Origin: Oleispira antarctica RB-8
GTDB taxonomy: Bacteria; Pseudomonadota; Gammaproteobacteria; Pseudomonadales; Oceanobacteraceae
Assembly (NCBI GenBank): GCA_000967895.1
Contig: FO203512.1
Span: forward strand, 2,255,350-2,319,349
DNA: 64,000 nucleotides
Reading direction: 5' to 3'
The position numbers were made by a program, and so were the translations under genes. Positions 1 through 9,627 of the stretch are shown piece by piece (position 1 is the stretch's first letter; every line of letters begins with the position of its first letter). Below the pieces are notes generated by a model. That model was given only the letters and a program-made list of their open reading frames with translations. It did no database searches and had not been told where the DNA came from.

Positions 1-935
1 ATTTCTTGATCAGCCAATGCACCAGGAACGTCAATTTGATTAGCTGCAACCAAACCTTCAATTACCTGATTCTTAACGTCGTTACGAATAGCGCGCTCTA
101 ATTCACGATCCATATTGGCGCGAATGTCTACTTTGAAGCTTGCTAGGTCTTTAGATTCAACACCAAAGCCTTTAAAAAACTCTTCATTAAGTTCAGCTAG
201 CTCAGGTTTTTTAACTTCTTTAACGACAACCTTAAACTCTACTGCTTTACCTTGTAGATCTTCTTTATGGTAATCGGCAGGGAAAGAAAGCTCGATCGTT
301 TTTTCATCGCCAGCTTTAAGACCTTCGATTCCGGCTTCGAAACCAGGAATCATAGAGTTAGAACCCAACGTTAGGTTATAACCTTCAGCTTTACCACCTT
401 CGAATGCTTCACCATCGATGAAACCATCGAAGTCGACAACAGCTTGATCGCCATCAACAGCCGCTTCAGTAGACGTTTCCCACTTAGCTTGCTGCTTTTG
501 CAATGTCTCAACCATTGTTTCAACATCAGCGTCCGTCACTACAGACTTCTTCTTATTGACTTCAATACTTGCTAGATCAGCTAAAGCAATTTCTGGATAG
601 ACTTCAAATGTTGCTACAAATTCAAGATCTTTACCTGATTCGTTAACAGTCGCTTCAAAGTTAGTTGGCATACCCGCCATTTTAACGCCTTCTTTTGAAA
701 TCGCTTCAAAGAAAGAACGCTGCATTACTTGCTGTACAGCTTCTTGACGAGCTGGCTTACCAAACATTTTCTGTGCAACGTTTGGTGGAATTTTGCCTTG
801 ACGGAAACCATCAATCTTACGGCCTTTAACCATTCTTTTTAGAGCTACAACAACCTGACCATCAACGTCAGCGGCAGGAACGCCAATTGTCATCTTACGC
901 TCTAGGCCTTGAGTAGTTTCGATAGAAATTTGCAT
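1..935 (-). CDS. tig: Trigger factor (ribosome-associated chaperone and prolyl isomerase), C-terminus cut by window edge
   Basis: Reading down from the ATG at 935, 311 residues are visible before the window edge. The N-terminus (MQISIETTQGLERKMTIGVP) is the trigger factor ribosome-binding domain. The loop GRKIDGFRQGKIPP near residues 38-51 contains the G-F-R-x-G-K-x-P signature that docks on ribosomal protein L23. The FKBP-like domain follows at about residues 150-245 (DFDGFIDGEAFEGG, MIPGFEAGIEGLKAGDEKTI). The C-terminal substrate-cradling domain runs off the edge. Trigger factor binds nascent chains at the ribosome exit tunnel in the cytosol. It lies downstream of the tRNA operon, and clpP-clpX would be expected beyond the edge, as in Pseudomonas. 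Family assignment is secure; only the end is missing. Confidence 0.97.
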   Translation of the reverse strand, partial: MQISIETTQGLERKMTIGVPAADVDGQVVVALKRMVKGRKIDGFRQGKIPPNVAQKMFGKPARQEAVQQVMQRSFFEAISKEGVKMAGMPTNFEATVNESGKDLEFVATFEVYPEIALADLASIEVNKKKSVVTDADVETMVETLQKQQAKWETSTEAAVDGDQAVVDFDGFIDGEAFEGGKAEGYNLTLGSNSMIPGFEAGIEGLKAGDEKTIELSFPADYHKEDLQGKAVEFKVVVKEVKKPELAELNEEFFKGFGVESKDLASFKVDIRANMDRELERAIRNDVKNQVIEGLVAANQIDVPGALADQE

Positions 936-996
936 GTTTGTCTCTCAGTTAATATTAACGTTTTGTCTGGCGATGTCGGTGCCTAGCTAAATAATA

Positions 997-1025
997 GTTA
1001 AATAGGCATACAAGTTTACTGTCAA
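997..1025 (-). promoter_or_regulatory. Candidate tig promoter
   Basis: On the minus strand a perfect -35 box TTGACA (1020-1025) stands 17 bases before TTTAAC (997-1002), about 60 bases upstream of the tig start. A second possible -10, TATAAT at 1052-1057, lies further upstream but has a poor -35 (TGGTTC). The rest of the 344-base gap (936-1279) is AT-rich. I see no gene in it and no clear terminator after the tRNA genes. Confidence 0.35.
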
Positions 1026-1279
1026 TGCACCTGACATCATAAAAGTCGCGCATTATATCCCATGCTCTGTTACAGAACCATAGCTATCAATAAACACTAT
1101 AATTTCGCACGAAGGGAAAGAAGTAAATAATGGGATTAAAGAATTATTTTTCAAGAGATAAGTTGAAATTAATTAAAAATAATTAAACAGCAGATAATTT
1201 ATTGAGAATATTTCTTTTTGTAGAAGTTTTTGCTTAGATATGGAAATTAGAATTACTTGAATGGATCTTAAAAAATAAG

Positions 1280-1356
1280 TGGGGTGGCTGAAGGGGATCG
1301 AACCCTCGACCACAGGAATCACAATCCTGCGCTCTACCAACTGAGCTACAGCCACC
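1280..1356 (-). tRNA. tRNA-His (anticodon GTG)
   Basis: The minus strand folds as a complete cloverleaf. The acceptor stem starts with the extra 5' G typical of tRNA-His, opposite C73. The D-arm is GCTCAGTTGGTAGAGC, the anticodon loop is TTGTGAT, and the T-arm contains GGTTCGATCC. CCA is encoded at 1280-1282. It is the last gene of a Pro-Arg-His operon. Confidence 0.97.
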
Positions 1357-1392
1357 ACATATTTTCTAACAAACCACTAACACCAACATAAT

Positions 1393-1469
1393 TGGTACGC
1401 CCAGCAGGGCTCGAACCTGCAACCCTCGCCTTAGAAGGGCGATGCTCTATCCAATTGAGCTATGGGCGC
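1393..1469 (-). tRNA. tRNA-Arg (anticodon TCT)
   Basis: A complete cloverleaf on the minus strand: anticodon stem TCGCC/GGCGA around loop CTTCTAA, T-loop GGTTCGAGCC, and encoded CCA at 1393-1395. It reads AGA codons. The first acceptor pair is a G-T wobble. It is the middle gene of the three-tRNA operon, 28 bases after tRNA-Pro. Confidence 0.97.
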
Positions 1470-1497
1470 ACGGCCATCTAACTTTCGTTAGACTTAG

Positions 1498-1574
1498 TGG
1501 TCGGGATAGAGAGATTCGAACTCCCGACATCCTGCTCCCAAAGCAGGCGCGCTACCAGACTGCGCTATATCCCG
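1498..1574 (-). tRNA. tRNA-Pro (anticodon TGG)
   Basis: A complete cloverleaf on the minus strand: 5' CGGGATA, anticodon loop TTTGGGA, T-loop AGTTCGAATC, and encoded CCA at 1498-1500. It is the first gene of the operon, about 50 bases below a strong promoter. Confidence 0.97.
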
Positions 1575-1624
1575 ATACAACATCAAGCTGCGAATCAATT
1601 CGCTGTCTCGGTGAAGTGGTGCGT

Positions 1625-1653
1625 ATATTACCCACGAGCTCCCTATCCGTCAA
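1625..1653 (-). promoter_or_regulatory. Sigma-70 promoter of the tRNA operon
   Basis: The minus strand carries TTGACG (1648-1653), a 17-base spacer and TAATAT (1625-1630), followed by a G+C-rich stretch. This is the normal arrangement for a stringently controlled stable-RNA promoter. It sits 51 bases upstream of the tRNA-Pro 5' end. The remaining bases up to folD (1654-1860) show no gene. Confidence 0.75.
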
Positions 1654-1860
1654 CACCTATTTTGAATTTATTTAATAAAAACAAAGACCTGTGGTTTTAC
1701 CGCCTTATATTCAGCCTTAAAAGACTAAAAACATGACGCGACGATACATTAACCACTTTAACGACCTTAACCACTTTGCATTAATTGTCAGGCATGAGAA
1801 AATCACACCTTCTATATAACACCTTTTCCCCTCTAATCTACTGCAAGGTTAAAGATTTAC

Positions 1861-2721
1861 ATGAGCGCTCAAATCATTGACGGCAAAGCCACTGCCGAAT
1901 CTATCCGTAAAACCGTTGCTGAACGCGTACAGAAACGCTTAGATAAAGGACTAAGAGCACCTGGCTTAGCGGTTATCCTTATCGGTAAGGATCCAGCATC
2001 GGAAGTCTACGTTAAGCACAAGCGAAAAGACTGCGAGGAAGTCGGTATTAATAGCCAAGCTTACGACCTGCCTGCCTCAACCTCACAAGGCGAACTGCTA
2101 GCCTTGATTGATACTTTAAATAACGACGAGACTATCGACGGTATTCTGGTACAACTTCCTTTACCTGCGCAATTAAAGTCTGATGAAATTCTAGAGCGCA
2201 TTGCTCCTGACAAAGATGTTGATGGCTTCCACCCTTTCAATATTGGTCGCTTAGCACAGCGTATGCCTTTACTTCGCCCATGCACACCCGCTGGCATCGT
2301 AACGCTATTAGAAAATACTAAAGAACCCATTCGTGGTAAGCACGCGGTTATTGTTGGCTCTTCAAATATTGTTGGCCGCCCAATGGGCTTAGAGCTACTA
2401 CTCAAAGGCTGCACAGTAACAACGTGCCATCGCTTTACTGAAGATCTAGAAAGCCATGTTCGCTTAGGTGACATCGTAGTAGTTGCTGTGGGTCGTCCTG
2501 ACATTGTTAAAGGTGAATGGATCAAAAAAGGCGCCATCGTAATTGACGTAGGCATCAACCGCTTAGAAAACGGCAAGCTAGTAGGCGATGTTGAATTTGA
2601 AGCAGCCTCTCAGAATGCTAGCCACATCACACCTGTTCCGGGTGGTGTTGGACCCATGACACGCGCTAAATTACTAGAGAATACTTTGCAAGCGTGCGAA
2701 GAGCTGCATACTAAGATTTAA
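1861..2721 (+). CDS. folD: Bifunctional methylenetetrahydrofolate dehydrogenase / methenyltetrahydrofolate cyclohydrolase
   Basis: Cytosolic enzyme of one-carbon metabolism that interconverts 5,10-methylene-, methenyl- and 10-formyl-tetrahydrofolate using NADP. The 286-residue length is standard. Tyr50, Lys54 and Lys56 fall in YVKHKRK at the E. coli numbering, with Lys54 the catalytic residue. The signatures GILVQLPLP (about 98-106) and [10 protein letters not shown] (about 259-268) are intact, and the Rossmann segment [14 protein letters not shown] is present. The ATG at 1861 follows an AAGG-containing leader. It is convergent with cysS and ends at a strong hairpin terminator. Confidence 0.98.
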
Positions 2722-2754
2722 CTTCGTTTGATTCTTTGATTTAGAAAGCAAAAA

Positions 2755-2790
2755 GGCCGCTAGCTGATATTCAGTTAGCGGCCTTTTTTT
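2755..2790 (+). terminator. Rho-independent terminator after folD
   Basis: A 13-base stem GGCCGCTAGCTGA / TCAGTTAGCGGCC (one G-T mismatch) with a TAT loop, followed by seven T. A short A-run before the stem may give weaker function on the cysS strand. Confidence 0.9.
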
Positions 2791-2791
2791 G

Positions 2792-2904
2792 TAAGTCGTA
2801 CTTCAGTGCGCAAGATAATTACAGCACGAGCTGTCGGGCCAAAGCCGCGACCTACAACCTACAATAAAAGAATACCCTAAACTGTAGGTCGTACTTCAGT
2901 GCGA
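2792..2904. repeat. Cluster of REP-like palindromes between folD and cysS
   Basis: The words GTCGTACTTCAGTGCG at about 2796-2811 and 2888-2903 are direct copies. The second sits in GTAGGTCG...CGAC, which can fold into a short hairpin with a TTCA loop. Between them, about 2837-2866, lies a related element in the opposite sense containing TCGGGCCAAAGCCGCGACC and CTAC. The GTAGGTCG...CGAC design resembles extragenic palindromic repeats of marine gammaproteobacteria and pseudomonads. No other copy was noticed in this window. Confidence 0.6.
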
Positions 2905-2926
2905 CACTTGCCCTGCAAATATCTTT

Positions 2927-4291
2927 TTACCCCTGAGTCCAGCTCGTACCTTCAGGCCCATCACGCAAAGTAATCCCCTGCGCCAACAACTCATCACGCA
3001 CGCCATCAGCCGTAGCAAAATCTTTCGCTTTCTTAGCATCAATACGCTTTTGAATCATTGCTTCGACGTAATCAACATCAACGTCGCCACCCGATTGTAA
3101 AAACTCTTCTGGAGGAAGCTGTAAACAACCCAAGATTGCACCCAATTCACGAAGCTGAGCACCGAGCGCAAATTTCTTTTCGCCTTCTGCTTTATTCACT
3201 TCACGAACCAAATCAAACAATACGCCAATCGCTTCTGGAGTATTAAAATCATCATCCATCGCCGTATGGAAACGCTCGCTATAATCGTTATTAGTGGCAG
3301 CAGGTACATAAGCATCTACTTGCGCTAACGCATTATAAAAACGATCCAGCTTAACCTGAGCTTCTTTTAAGCTATCTTCGCTGTAATTAATTGAACTGCG
3401 ATACTGACTTGATAATAAAAAGAAGCGCACTGTTTCTGGGTGATACTTTTCTAAAATCTCACGAATAGTAAAGAAGTTGCCCAATGACTTAGACATCTTT
3501 TCGCCATCGATGCGAACTGCGCCCGCATGCATCCAGTTATTGGCATAACGACTGCCTGTCGCGGCTTCACTTTGAGCAATTTCGTTTTCGTGATGCGGGA
3601 ACTTAAGATCAGGACCACCACCATGAATATCGAAATTATTACCCAAGCAGCAAGTCGACATCACTGAACACTCAATGTGCCAGCCAGGACGACCGATCCC
3701 CCAAGGAGAATCCCAATGTGGCTCATCCGCTTTTGCATGCTTCCATAAAACAAAATCTAATGGATCTTGCTTTACCTCATCAACTTCAATGCGCGCGCCC
3801 GCTTCTAGGTCATCTAAAACCTTGCCCGACAACTTGCCATAGCCTTCGAATTTACGTACTGAATAATAAACGTCGCCATTTTCAGCCGCGTAGGCATAAC
3901 CCTTTTTAATTAGGGTTTGCACCATTTCGACAATGCCATCAATGTGCGCAGTTGCGCGTGGCTCCGAGCTAGGCATTTCAATACCCAATGCCTTCGAGTC
4001 AACATGCATTTCATGAATGAAACGCTCGGTTAACACATTGAAGTCTTCACCATTTTCTTTCGCACGATTAATAATTTTATCGTCGATGTCGGTAATGTTA
4101 CGTACGTAATTAACGTCATAGCCTTTGTGACGCAAGTAACGCGCAATCACATCAAACGCGGTCAAGACGCGGGCGTGCCCCAAATGACAAAGGTCGTAAA
4201 CCGTCATGCCGCATACGTACATACCAACCTTACCTTCAATAATGGGTCTAAATTCTTCTTTCTGACGCGTTAACGTATTATAAATTTTCAA
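2927..4291 (-). CDS. cysS: Cysteine--tRNA ligase
   Basis: Class I aminoacyl-tRNA synthetase charging tRNA-Cys in the cytosol. The 454-residue length is standard. The zinc and active-site Cys27 lies in YVCGMTVYD, the HIGH motif appears as HLGH at 36-39, further zinc ligands lie in HIECSVMS and [15 protein letters not shown], and KMSKS is near residue 267. It is transcribed on the minus strand 49 bases after glnS, probably in one operon. This cysS-glnS pairing, divergent from ppiB-lpxH, matches Pseudomonas. Confidence 0.98.
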   Translation of the reverse strand: MKIYNTLTRQKEEFRPIIEGKVGMYVCGMTVYDLCHLGHARVLTAFDVIARYLRHKGYDVNYVRNITDIDDKIINRAKENGEDFNVLTERFIHEMHVDSKALGIEMPSSEPRATAHIDGIVEMVQTLIKKGYAYAAENGDVYYSVRKFEGYGKLSGKVLDDLEAGARIEVDEVKQDPLDFVLWKHAKADEPHWDSPWGIGRPGWHIECSVMSTCCLGNNFDIHGGGPDLKFPHHENEIAQSEAATGSRYANNWMHAGAVRIDGEKMSKSLGNFFTIREILEKYHPETVRFFLLSSQYRSSINYSEDSLKEAQVKLDRFYNALAQVDAYVPAATNNDYSERFHTAMDDDFNTPEAIGVLFDLVREVNKAEGEKKFALGAQLRELGAILGCLQLPPEEFLQSGGDVDVDYVEAMIQKRIDAKKAKDFATADGVRDELLAQGITLRDGPEGTSWTQG

Positions 4292-4340
4292 TTTTTTTCC
4301 TTTACCCTCTATGATCGAGAACGTCTTTTATTGAGAGAGT

Positions 4341-6053
4341 CTATTGTTGCGTAAGCGACTTATCTTCACGCAAGCCGATGGTTAAATTAAATACTGGCTT
4401 GTCGGTAGTATGATCATGACGATCTGCTACGTAATACCCTTCACGCTCAAACTGAAATACCGTCTCTGGAGCTGCTTGCGCCAGACTCGGCTCAACAATG
4501 GCGCTGATTACGGATAATGAATCAGGATTCACGTGCGTCATAAAGTCTTCGCCACCACGATCAGGAGATTCATGATTTAATAAACGCCCATAAATACGCA
4601 GCTCAGCTTCAATACCATGCGAAGCAGAAACCCAATGCACAACACCTTTAGGCTTAACTTCATCAACTGGATCTTCACCCAATACCGTTGTCACCTGAAT
4701 GGCATTAACCTGGACGATATCACCGGCGTCATTTTTAATGAAATCAGTTGCTTCAATAACATAACCATTACGCAAACGAATACGCTTACCTGGGCAGAAC
4801 TTTTTCTTAAACTTCTTGCTGTATTCTTCTTTAAAATCTTCCTGATCAATGAATATTTCTTTCGTAAACGGCACCTGTCTTAACAAAGAAGCAGGGGCTT
4901 CTTTCTCTTCCCCACCCTCTGAATCGGTATCAGAACCGATATCAGGCATAGACTCAACCGTAATTTCTTCATAATGGTCATCGGCCATATTAGTAATAAC
5001 GACCTTTAACGGATTAATCACAGCCATAGCGCGCGGCGCATGAGTGTTTAAATCGCTGCGCAGAGCATGCTCTAACATGGCAACATCAACGACACCATCA
5101 CTACGAGACACACCAATCATCTCGCAAAAATTACGAATTGACGCAGGTGTAAAACCACGACGACGCATACCTGAAATAGTCGGCATACGAGGATCATCCC
5201 AACCCGCGACAACATTTTCATCGACCAATTTCTTCAACTTACGCTTAGACGTCACAGTATAGTTGAGACTTAACCGACCAAACTCATACTGCTTTGGCTT
5301 AGCTGGCACAGGAAGATGATTGATATACCAATCATATAACGGACGATGATCCTCGAACTCTAATGTACAAACAGAATGAGTAACACCTTCTAATGCATCT
5401 GACTGACCATGAGTAAAATCATAAATCGGATAAATACACCATTTATTTCCTGTCTGGTGATGCTCAACATGGCGTATACGATACATAATAGGATCACGCA
5501 AATTCATATTGCCTGATGCCATATCGATCTTAGCGCGCAACGCATGCTCACCATCCTTAAACTCACCCGCCTTCATGCGACCAAACAAGTCTAGATTTTC
5601 TTCAACCGTACGATCACGATACGGACTGTTTTTCCCAGGACGATTGAAGTCACCTTTATATTCATCAGCCTCTTCAGGCTTAAGACTGCAGACATAAGCA
5701 TTGCCGGATTTGATCAATGCAATCGCATAGTCATGCAGCGTATCAAAATAATCAGACGAAAAACGAACATCTCCAGACCATTTAAAGCCCAACCAAGTGA
5801 CATCTTCTTTTATAGCATCAATGTATTCTTGGCTTTCTTTTTCTGGATTTGTATCATCAAAACGCAAGTTGCACTCGCCGTTAAATTTGTCTGCTAAACC
5901 GAAGTTTAAACAGATGGATTTAGCGTGACCCACGTGTAAATAGCCATTTGGCTCGGGTGGAAAACGAGTGATGACCTTGTCGATCTTGCCGCTGGCTAGA
6001 TCCTCTTCAACGATTTTGGCGACAAAGTTATTGACGTTATTAATGTCTGACAT
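4341..6053 (-). CDS. glnS: Glutamine--tRNA ligase
   Basis: Class I synthetase for tRNA-Gln, 570 residues. The N-terminus carries [20 protein letters not shown] with the HIGH motif as HVGH at 40-43. The KMSKS equivalent is VTSKRKL near 270. The C-terminal anticodon-binding beta-barrels are complete. An acidic insert (about 385-395, [15 protein letters not shown]) is a local oddity. It is divergent from ppiB, so the short gap 6054-6202 must hold both promoters. Confidence 0.98.
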   Translation of the reverse strand: MSDINNVNNFVAKIVEEDLASGKIDKVITRFPPEPNGYLHVGHAKSICLNFGLADKFNGECNLRFDDTNPEKESQEYIDAIKEDVTWLGFKWSGDVRFSSDYFDTLHDYAIALIKSGNAYVCSLKPEEADEYKGDFNRPGKNSPYRDRTVEENLDLFGRMKAGEFKDGEHALRAKIDMASGNMNLRDPIMYRIRHVEHHQTGNKWCIYPIYDFTHGQSDALEGVTHSVCTLEFEDHRPLYDWYINHLPVPAKPKQYEFGRLSLNYTVTSKRKLKKLVDENVVAGWDDPRMPTISGMRRRGFTPASIRNFCEMIGVSRSDGVVDVAMLEHALRSDLNTHAPRAMAVINPLKVVITNMADDHYEEITVESMPDIGSDTDSEGGEEKEAPASLLRQVPFTKEIFIDQEDFKEEYSKKFKKKFCPGKRIRLRNGYVIEATDFIKNDAGDIVQVNAIQVTTVLGEDPVDEVKPKGVVHWVSASHGIEAELRIYGRLLNHESPDRGGEDFMTHVNPDSLSVISAIVEPSLAQAAPETVFQFEREGYYVADRHDHTTDKPVFNLTIGLREDKSLTQQ

Positions 6054-6202
6054 GCGTTTTGCGTCTCTTCTGTATATCTACAATTAGATTAGATAATGCT
6101 AGTTATCAGCTGATAATCATGGAAAAAACCGTTATTATACGCGTCATACGGCCTAGAGCCATACGTAGATTCAATTTAGTCATTATAACGTTAGGAAAAA
6201 CC

Positions 6203-6700
6203 ATGATTCTTTTAAAGACCAACTTTGGCGACATCAAAATCAACCTTTTCAATGAAGAAGCGCCAAAAACAGCGGCTAACTTCCAGAAGTATGTAGAAGA
6301 AGGTTTTTACGACGGCATTATCTTTCACCGCGTAATCGACGGTTTCATGGTTCAAGGCGGCGGCATGCTTCCTGGAATGGAAGAAAAACGCACAAACGAT
6401 ACGATCGATAACGAAGCTGACAACGGCCTTTCGAACAAGACGGGTACTCTGGCAATGGCTCGCACCAATGACCCACACTCTGCCAGCGCTCAGTTCTTCA
6501 TCAATGTATCTGATAATACGTTCTTGAACCATACCGCTAAAAACTCTGAAGGTTGGGGCTACTGCGTATTCGCTGAAGTTGTTGAAGGCATGGACATTGT
6601 AAATAAGATCAAAGGTACTCCTACGACCACTCGTCGTGGCCATCAAGATGTTCCAGTTGACGATGTAATCATCGAATCTGCGACTGTTATCGAAGCCTAA
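6203..6700 (+). CDS. ppiB: Peptidyl-prolyl cis-trans isomerase B (cytosolic cyclophilin)
   Basis: A 165-residue cyclophilin accelerating proline isomerisation. The catalytic segment [13 protein letters not shown] contains the Arg of the active site, and SAQFFIN and [11 protein letters not shown] follow as in the family. The open frame extends upstream to 6059, but the ATG at 6203 has a good ribosome site (TTAGGA at 6191-6196) and gives the usual start [11 protein letters not shown]. No signal peptide is present. It is followed after 13 bases by lpxH, suggesting an operon. Confidence 0.96.
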   Translation: MILLKTNFGDIKINLFNEEAPKTAANFQKYVEEGFYDGIIFHRVIDGFMVQGGGMLPGMEEKRTNDTIDNEADNGLSNKTGTLAMARTNDPHSASAQFFINVSDNTFLNHTAKNSEGWGYCVFAEVVEGMDIVNKIKGTPTTTRRGHQDVPVDDVIIESATVIEA

Positions 6701-6713
6701 GAAGATTCCAGAT

Positions 6714-7436
6714 ATGGCCATTTATTTTATTTCTGACCTACATCTGGAACCTGCACAAAAAGCCATCACTGATGGCTTTTTGTCGTTTCTAGACTCGTTA
6801 AAGGGTGCAGAAGAGCTTTATATTCTAGGCGATTTTTTTGAAGTCTGGATCGGTGATGATTACTCCAATGAATACATTGAACTGATCAATCAAGCATTAC
6901 AGCAGTGCTCTGCTAGAGGCACAAAAATTTATTTCATGCACGGCAACCGTGACTTTTTAGTTGGGCAAGCTTGGTGTGATAACGCCCATTGTGAATTACT
7001 GGATGAATCCAAACTAATCACTTTAGGCGACGAAAGCATTCTTTTGATACACGGCGATAGTCTTTGCACCGATGATGTTGAATACATGAAAGCGCGAGTT
7101 ATGCTGCGTAATCCGCAGTGGCAGGAACAACTGCTCGCCAAATCAATTCCTGAGCGAATTGAATTTGCTAAGCAAGTTCGTAACGAAAGCAAAGAAAGTC
7201 AAAAAGGCAAAAGCTACGAAATTATGGATGTGAACCAAGAAGCCGTAGATAAAGCATTATCGGAAGCTAATTGCGCAACCCTGATTCATGGCCATACTCA
7301 CCGTCCGAATATTCATCACTGGGAATTTGAAGGTGAAGCCCGCACTCGCTATGTTCTAGGTGACTGGGGTGATAAAGGCTGGTTTATTAAATGGCAAGCT
7401 GGCGAAGACCTGAAACTTGAGTCATTTGATCTTTAA
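6714..7436 (+). CDS. lpxH: UDP-2,3-diacylglucosamine diphosphatase
   Basis: Fourth step of lipid A synthesis: hydrolysis of UDP-2,3-diacylglucosamine to lipid X and UMP at the inner membrane face. The 240-residue calcineurin-like phosphoesterase shows all metal-binding motifs in order: SDLH (Asp8, His10), LGDFFEVW (Asp near 41), HGNRD (Asn near 79), HGDSLC (His near 114) and HGHTH (about 195-197). It sits between ppiB and a DMT transporter on the plus strand. Confidence 0.97.
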   Translation: MAIYFISDLHLEPAQKAITDGFLSFLDSLKGAEELYILGDFFEVWIGDDYSNEYIELINQALQQCSARGTKIYFMHGNRDFLVGQAWCDNAHCELLDESKLITLGDESILLIHGDSLCTDDVEYMKARVMLRNPQWQEQLLAKSIPERIEFAKQVRNESKESQKGKSYEIMDVNQEAVDKALSEANCATLIHGHTHRPNIHHWEFEGEARTRYVLGDWGDKGWFIKWQAGEDLKLESFDL

Positions 7437-7439
7437 CTA

Positions 7440-8312
7440 ATGCCCCGCTTCCCACCCCTCTCAACTAATCCCATTATTCTAGGCGCCCTATTCATTCTAT
7501 TAGGCGAAGCACTGCTGGGGGTGATGGGAGGCATCATTAAACACTTATCTGAGGATCTTTCTACCCAACAAGTTGTGTTCTTCCGCAATATTGCTGGCCT
7601 CATTATGCTGCTGCCGATTTTGCTAAAAACAGGATTGTCAGAGCTAAAAACTCAACGCCTTCACTGGCATTTAATGCGAGCCGTTGTCGGGCTCATTGCC
7701 ATGTACTGTTATTTCTTTGTACTCGCACGCATGCCATTAGCCGAAGCTTTTTTAGTTAAACTCACCAGCCCCTTTTTTATGCCGATCATCGCTTATGCTT
7801 GGTTAAAAGAAAGCATCGGACCCAATACTCGCTGGGCAATTATTATTGGCTTTATCGGTGCGGCGTTTATTTTAAGACCTGGCACCGATAGTTTTTCTTA
7901 TTTCGCGATCATCGGCTTTATCGGCGCAGCGTTAGCCGCATTAGCAAAAGTCACTATTCGTAAAATGGGCAATACCGAAAGTAGCGTGGCGATTGTTTTT
8001 TACTTTGGTTTAATCTCAGCAATTATCTCCGCACCTCCTGCAATTTATGCCTGGCAAGAAGTACCTGATCACGCTTGGGGCTGGATTGTCACATTAGGCG
8101 CTGTCGCCACACTCGGACAACTTGCCTTAACCCAAGCCTATCGAATAGCACCCACTGGAAAGATAGGCATTTACGTATACTCATCGGTTATTTATGGCGC
8201 CGCCATGGGCTGGATATTTTGGGATGAAGTGCCACTTTGGAGCACTTGGCTTGGCAGTACTTTTATTATTGCCGCTGGGTTGATTAATATTCGAAAAAAG
8301 AAATCCACTTAA
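7440..8312 (+). CDS. DMT-superfamily (EamA) inner-membrane transporter
   Basis: A 290-residue protein with about ten predicted hydrophobic helices arranged as two EamA repeats of five. The first begins near ILGALFILLGEALLGVMGG, the second near YFAIIGFIGAALAALAKV. EamA proteins export small metabolites or drugs, and the substrate cannot be read from sequence. It starts three bases after the lpxH stop, so it is probably co-transcribed; a link to lipid A is not implied. Confidence 0.85.
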   Translation: MPRFPPLSTNPIILGALFILLGEALLGVMGGIIKHLSEDLSTQQVVFFRNIAGLIMLLPILLKTGLSELKTQRLHWHLMRAVVGLIAMYCYFFVLARMPLAEAFLVKLTSPFFMPIIAYAWLKESIGPNTRWAIIIGFIGAAFILRPGTDSFSYFAIIGFIGAALAALAKVTIRKMGNTESSVAIVFYFGLISAIISAPPAIYAWQEVPDHAWGWIVTLGAVATLGQLALTQAYRIAPTGKIGIYVYSSVIYGAAMGWIFWDEVPLWSTWLGSTFIIAAGLINIRKKKST

Positions 8313-8333
8313 CTCTATCAGCCAGCCGATTGA

Positions 8334-9152
8334 TTAGCCGCTACTCAATTGATAAATTACAAATATTATCAGCACAATAAAGACAGTTATTTTAAGAACT
8401 CCCTTCGGCTTTAACTTATGCAACTCTGCATTTAAACGCTCTCTTGTTTCCGGTATCCAGGGATGGCTGGAATCGCATTGCACAGCCTTATCAAAGTATT
8501 CCTGGGCTTTTTCTATATTTCCATCAAACACATTAATCACTACCAGTTTTTGATAGGCAAACGATTGAATGCTTGGCGACTCATTTAATTGAATTAATGC
8601 ATAAAGAGTCTTAATTGCTTGCTCCTCCCCTTCGACCATAACGGTAGTATCATAAAGAGTATTAGCAAACCACCATGCATCTTCATAAACTAGATTTTGG
8701 GGATTCTCCAAAACAAAAGGAACCAGCAGCATCGCTGAATCAATGAACTCGTAGTCTTTTTCGAAGTTGATATTAATAAAATCTCGCGCAGCCTCAAAAT
8801 GCCAGTTTGGCTTATGCGCCAATAAATCACTTTCAGCTTCAGACAGATGCGTCAGCGCTAACTTAAAAAGCTCTTGTGGCGTCGGGATAAGGAGCTGATC
8901 GTCAGCATCCAACTGATAATCATCAAGGTTAGAATAAACAGGCACATTATAAGAAAAATTATTACTCGGTTTAGGCAATGCAATAAAAATACGTCGCAAA
9001 GTATCTTTATCAATATTAACCGCCTTACCACTCAAAAAAGGCCCCACATCAATTAAGAACCGCTCAACCCCTTCATGTATTAAGCATGAACTAAGTTGCT
9101 TGCCTATCAGTAAAATAGAAGGGTCCATTTCAGTACTATCGCTATATTCCAT
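8334..9152 (-). CDS. Unknown protein with TPR-like segment and C-terminal membrane anchor
   Basis: I do not recognise this family. The ATG at 9152 has GGAAG five bases upstream and gives 272 residues; an upstream GTG at 9173 is possible. There is no signal peptide. The middle is helical and acidic. A TPR-like stretch near residues 205-235 (NIEKAQEYFDKAVQ) is followed by a basic patch and a single hydrophobic helix at the extreme C-terminus (TVFIVLIIFVIYQL). This suggests a tail-anchored inner-membrane protein facing the cytosol. It converges on the DMT transporter and lies in an accessory stretch with a transposon remnant behind it. Confidence 0.7.
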   Translation of the reverse strand: MEYSDSTEMDPSILLIGKQLSSCLIHEGVERFLIDVGPFLSGKAVNIDKDTLRRIFIALPKPSNNFSYNVPVYSNLDDYQLDADDQLLIPTPQELFKLALTHLSEAESDLLAHKPNWHFEAARDFININFEKDYEFIDSAMLLVPFVLENPQNLVYEDAWWFANTLYDTTVMVEGEEQAIKTLYALIQLNESPSIQSFAYQKLVVINVFDGNIEKAQEYFDKAVQCDSSHPWIPETRERLNAELHKLKPKGVLKITVFIVLIIFVIYQLSSG

Positions 9153-9324
9153 TAGCTCTTCCGTAGTAGTCACCAGGCGCTTAATGTGCGCCTATATTTA
9201 AGTATCGCTTGAGGCGCCCATTTGAACAGATTTTCTTGCTTAAAGTAAGAAACTAATAACCCGCCAACCTGACTGCAATTAACCATGTATTTTTATTGGT
9301 TCCGCTAAAAAATCATTCATGCGC

Positions 9325-9578
9325 TTATTTCAATGTGTATGGCTCCGTGTAAATGGCTTTCTTAGAGGAGGTTTCCTTGACCCAATAATAAAATGTACTT
9401 TGATTGATATTTCTTTGCCTTAAGAATACTGCTTCGCCTGCCCACTCGATTTCCATTCATTAATGACTAACTGCCAACACCGCCAATAATTGCAGTGGCT
9501 ATCCAACCCATACCGTTCATCTGAAAAGCGGCCATAATCTAACTTTTTCCTCCACAACACCGTTGTTTGAACGACCAT
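9325..9578 (-). pseudogene. Frameshifted remnant of an IS66-type OrfA (TnpA-like) protein
   Basis: Two overlapping short frames on the minus strand join into one helix-turn-helix protein if a single frameshift near 9425-9435 is repaired. The first (ATG 9576-9578 to stop 9420-9422) ends in WQLVINEWKSSGQAKQ. The second (stop at 9325) reads AVFLRQRNINQSTFYYWVKE. Together they match the pattern W-x-x-S-G-x-(8-9)-R-x-x-x-I-N-x-S-T-F-x-Y-W of IS66-family accessory protein TnpA. No tnpB or transposase is nearby. The rest of the 475-base gap (9153-9627) shows a small hairpin at 9175-9193 and nothing else I can name. Confidence 0.5.
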
Positions 9579-9627
9579 TCAACTGATAGACTCACGCGCC
9601 GATCTTAACCCTCAGCGAAGTAACATA

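Noticed and set aside
1173-1736. Three open frames of 61-79 codons across the tRNA genes
   Set aside because: They are translations of, or antisense to, tRNA-His, tRNA-Arg and tRNA-Pro sequences.
2061-2576. 171-codon minus-strand frame inside folD
   Set aside because: Antisense shadow of a complete, conserved folD; no ribosome site and no family.
6212-6721. 169-codon minus-strand frame opposite ppiB
   Set aside because: Antisense shadow of the cyclophilin gene, which has all its motifs.
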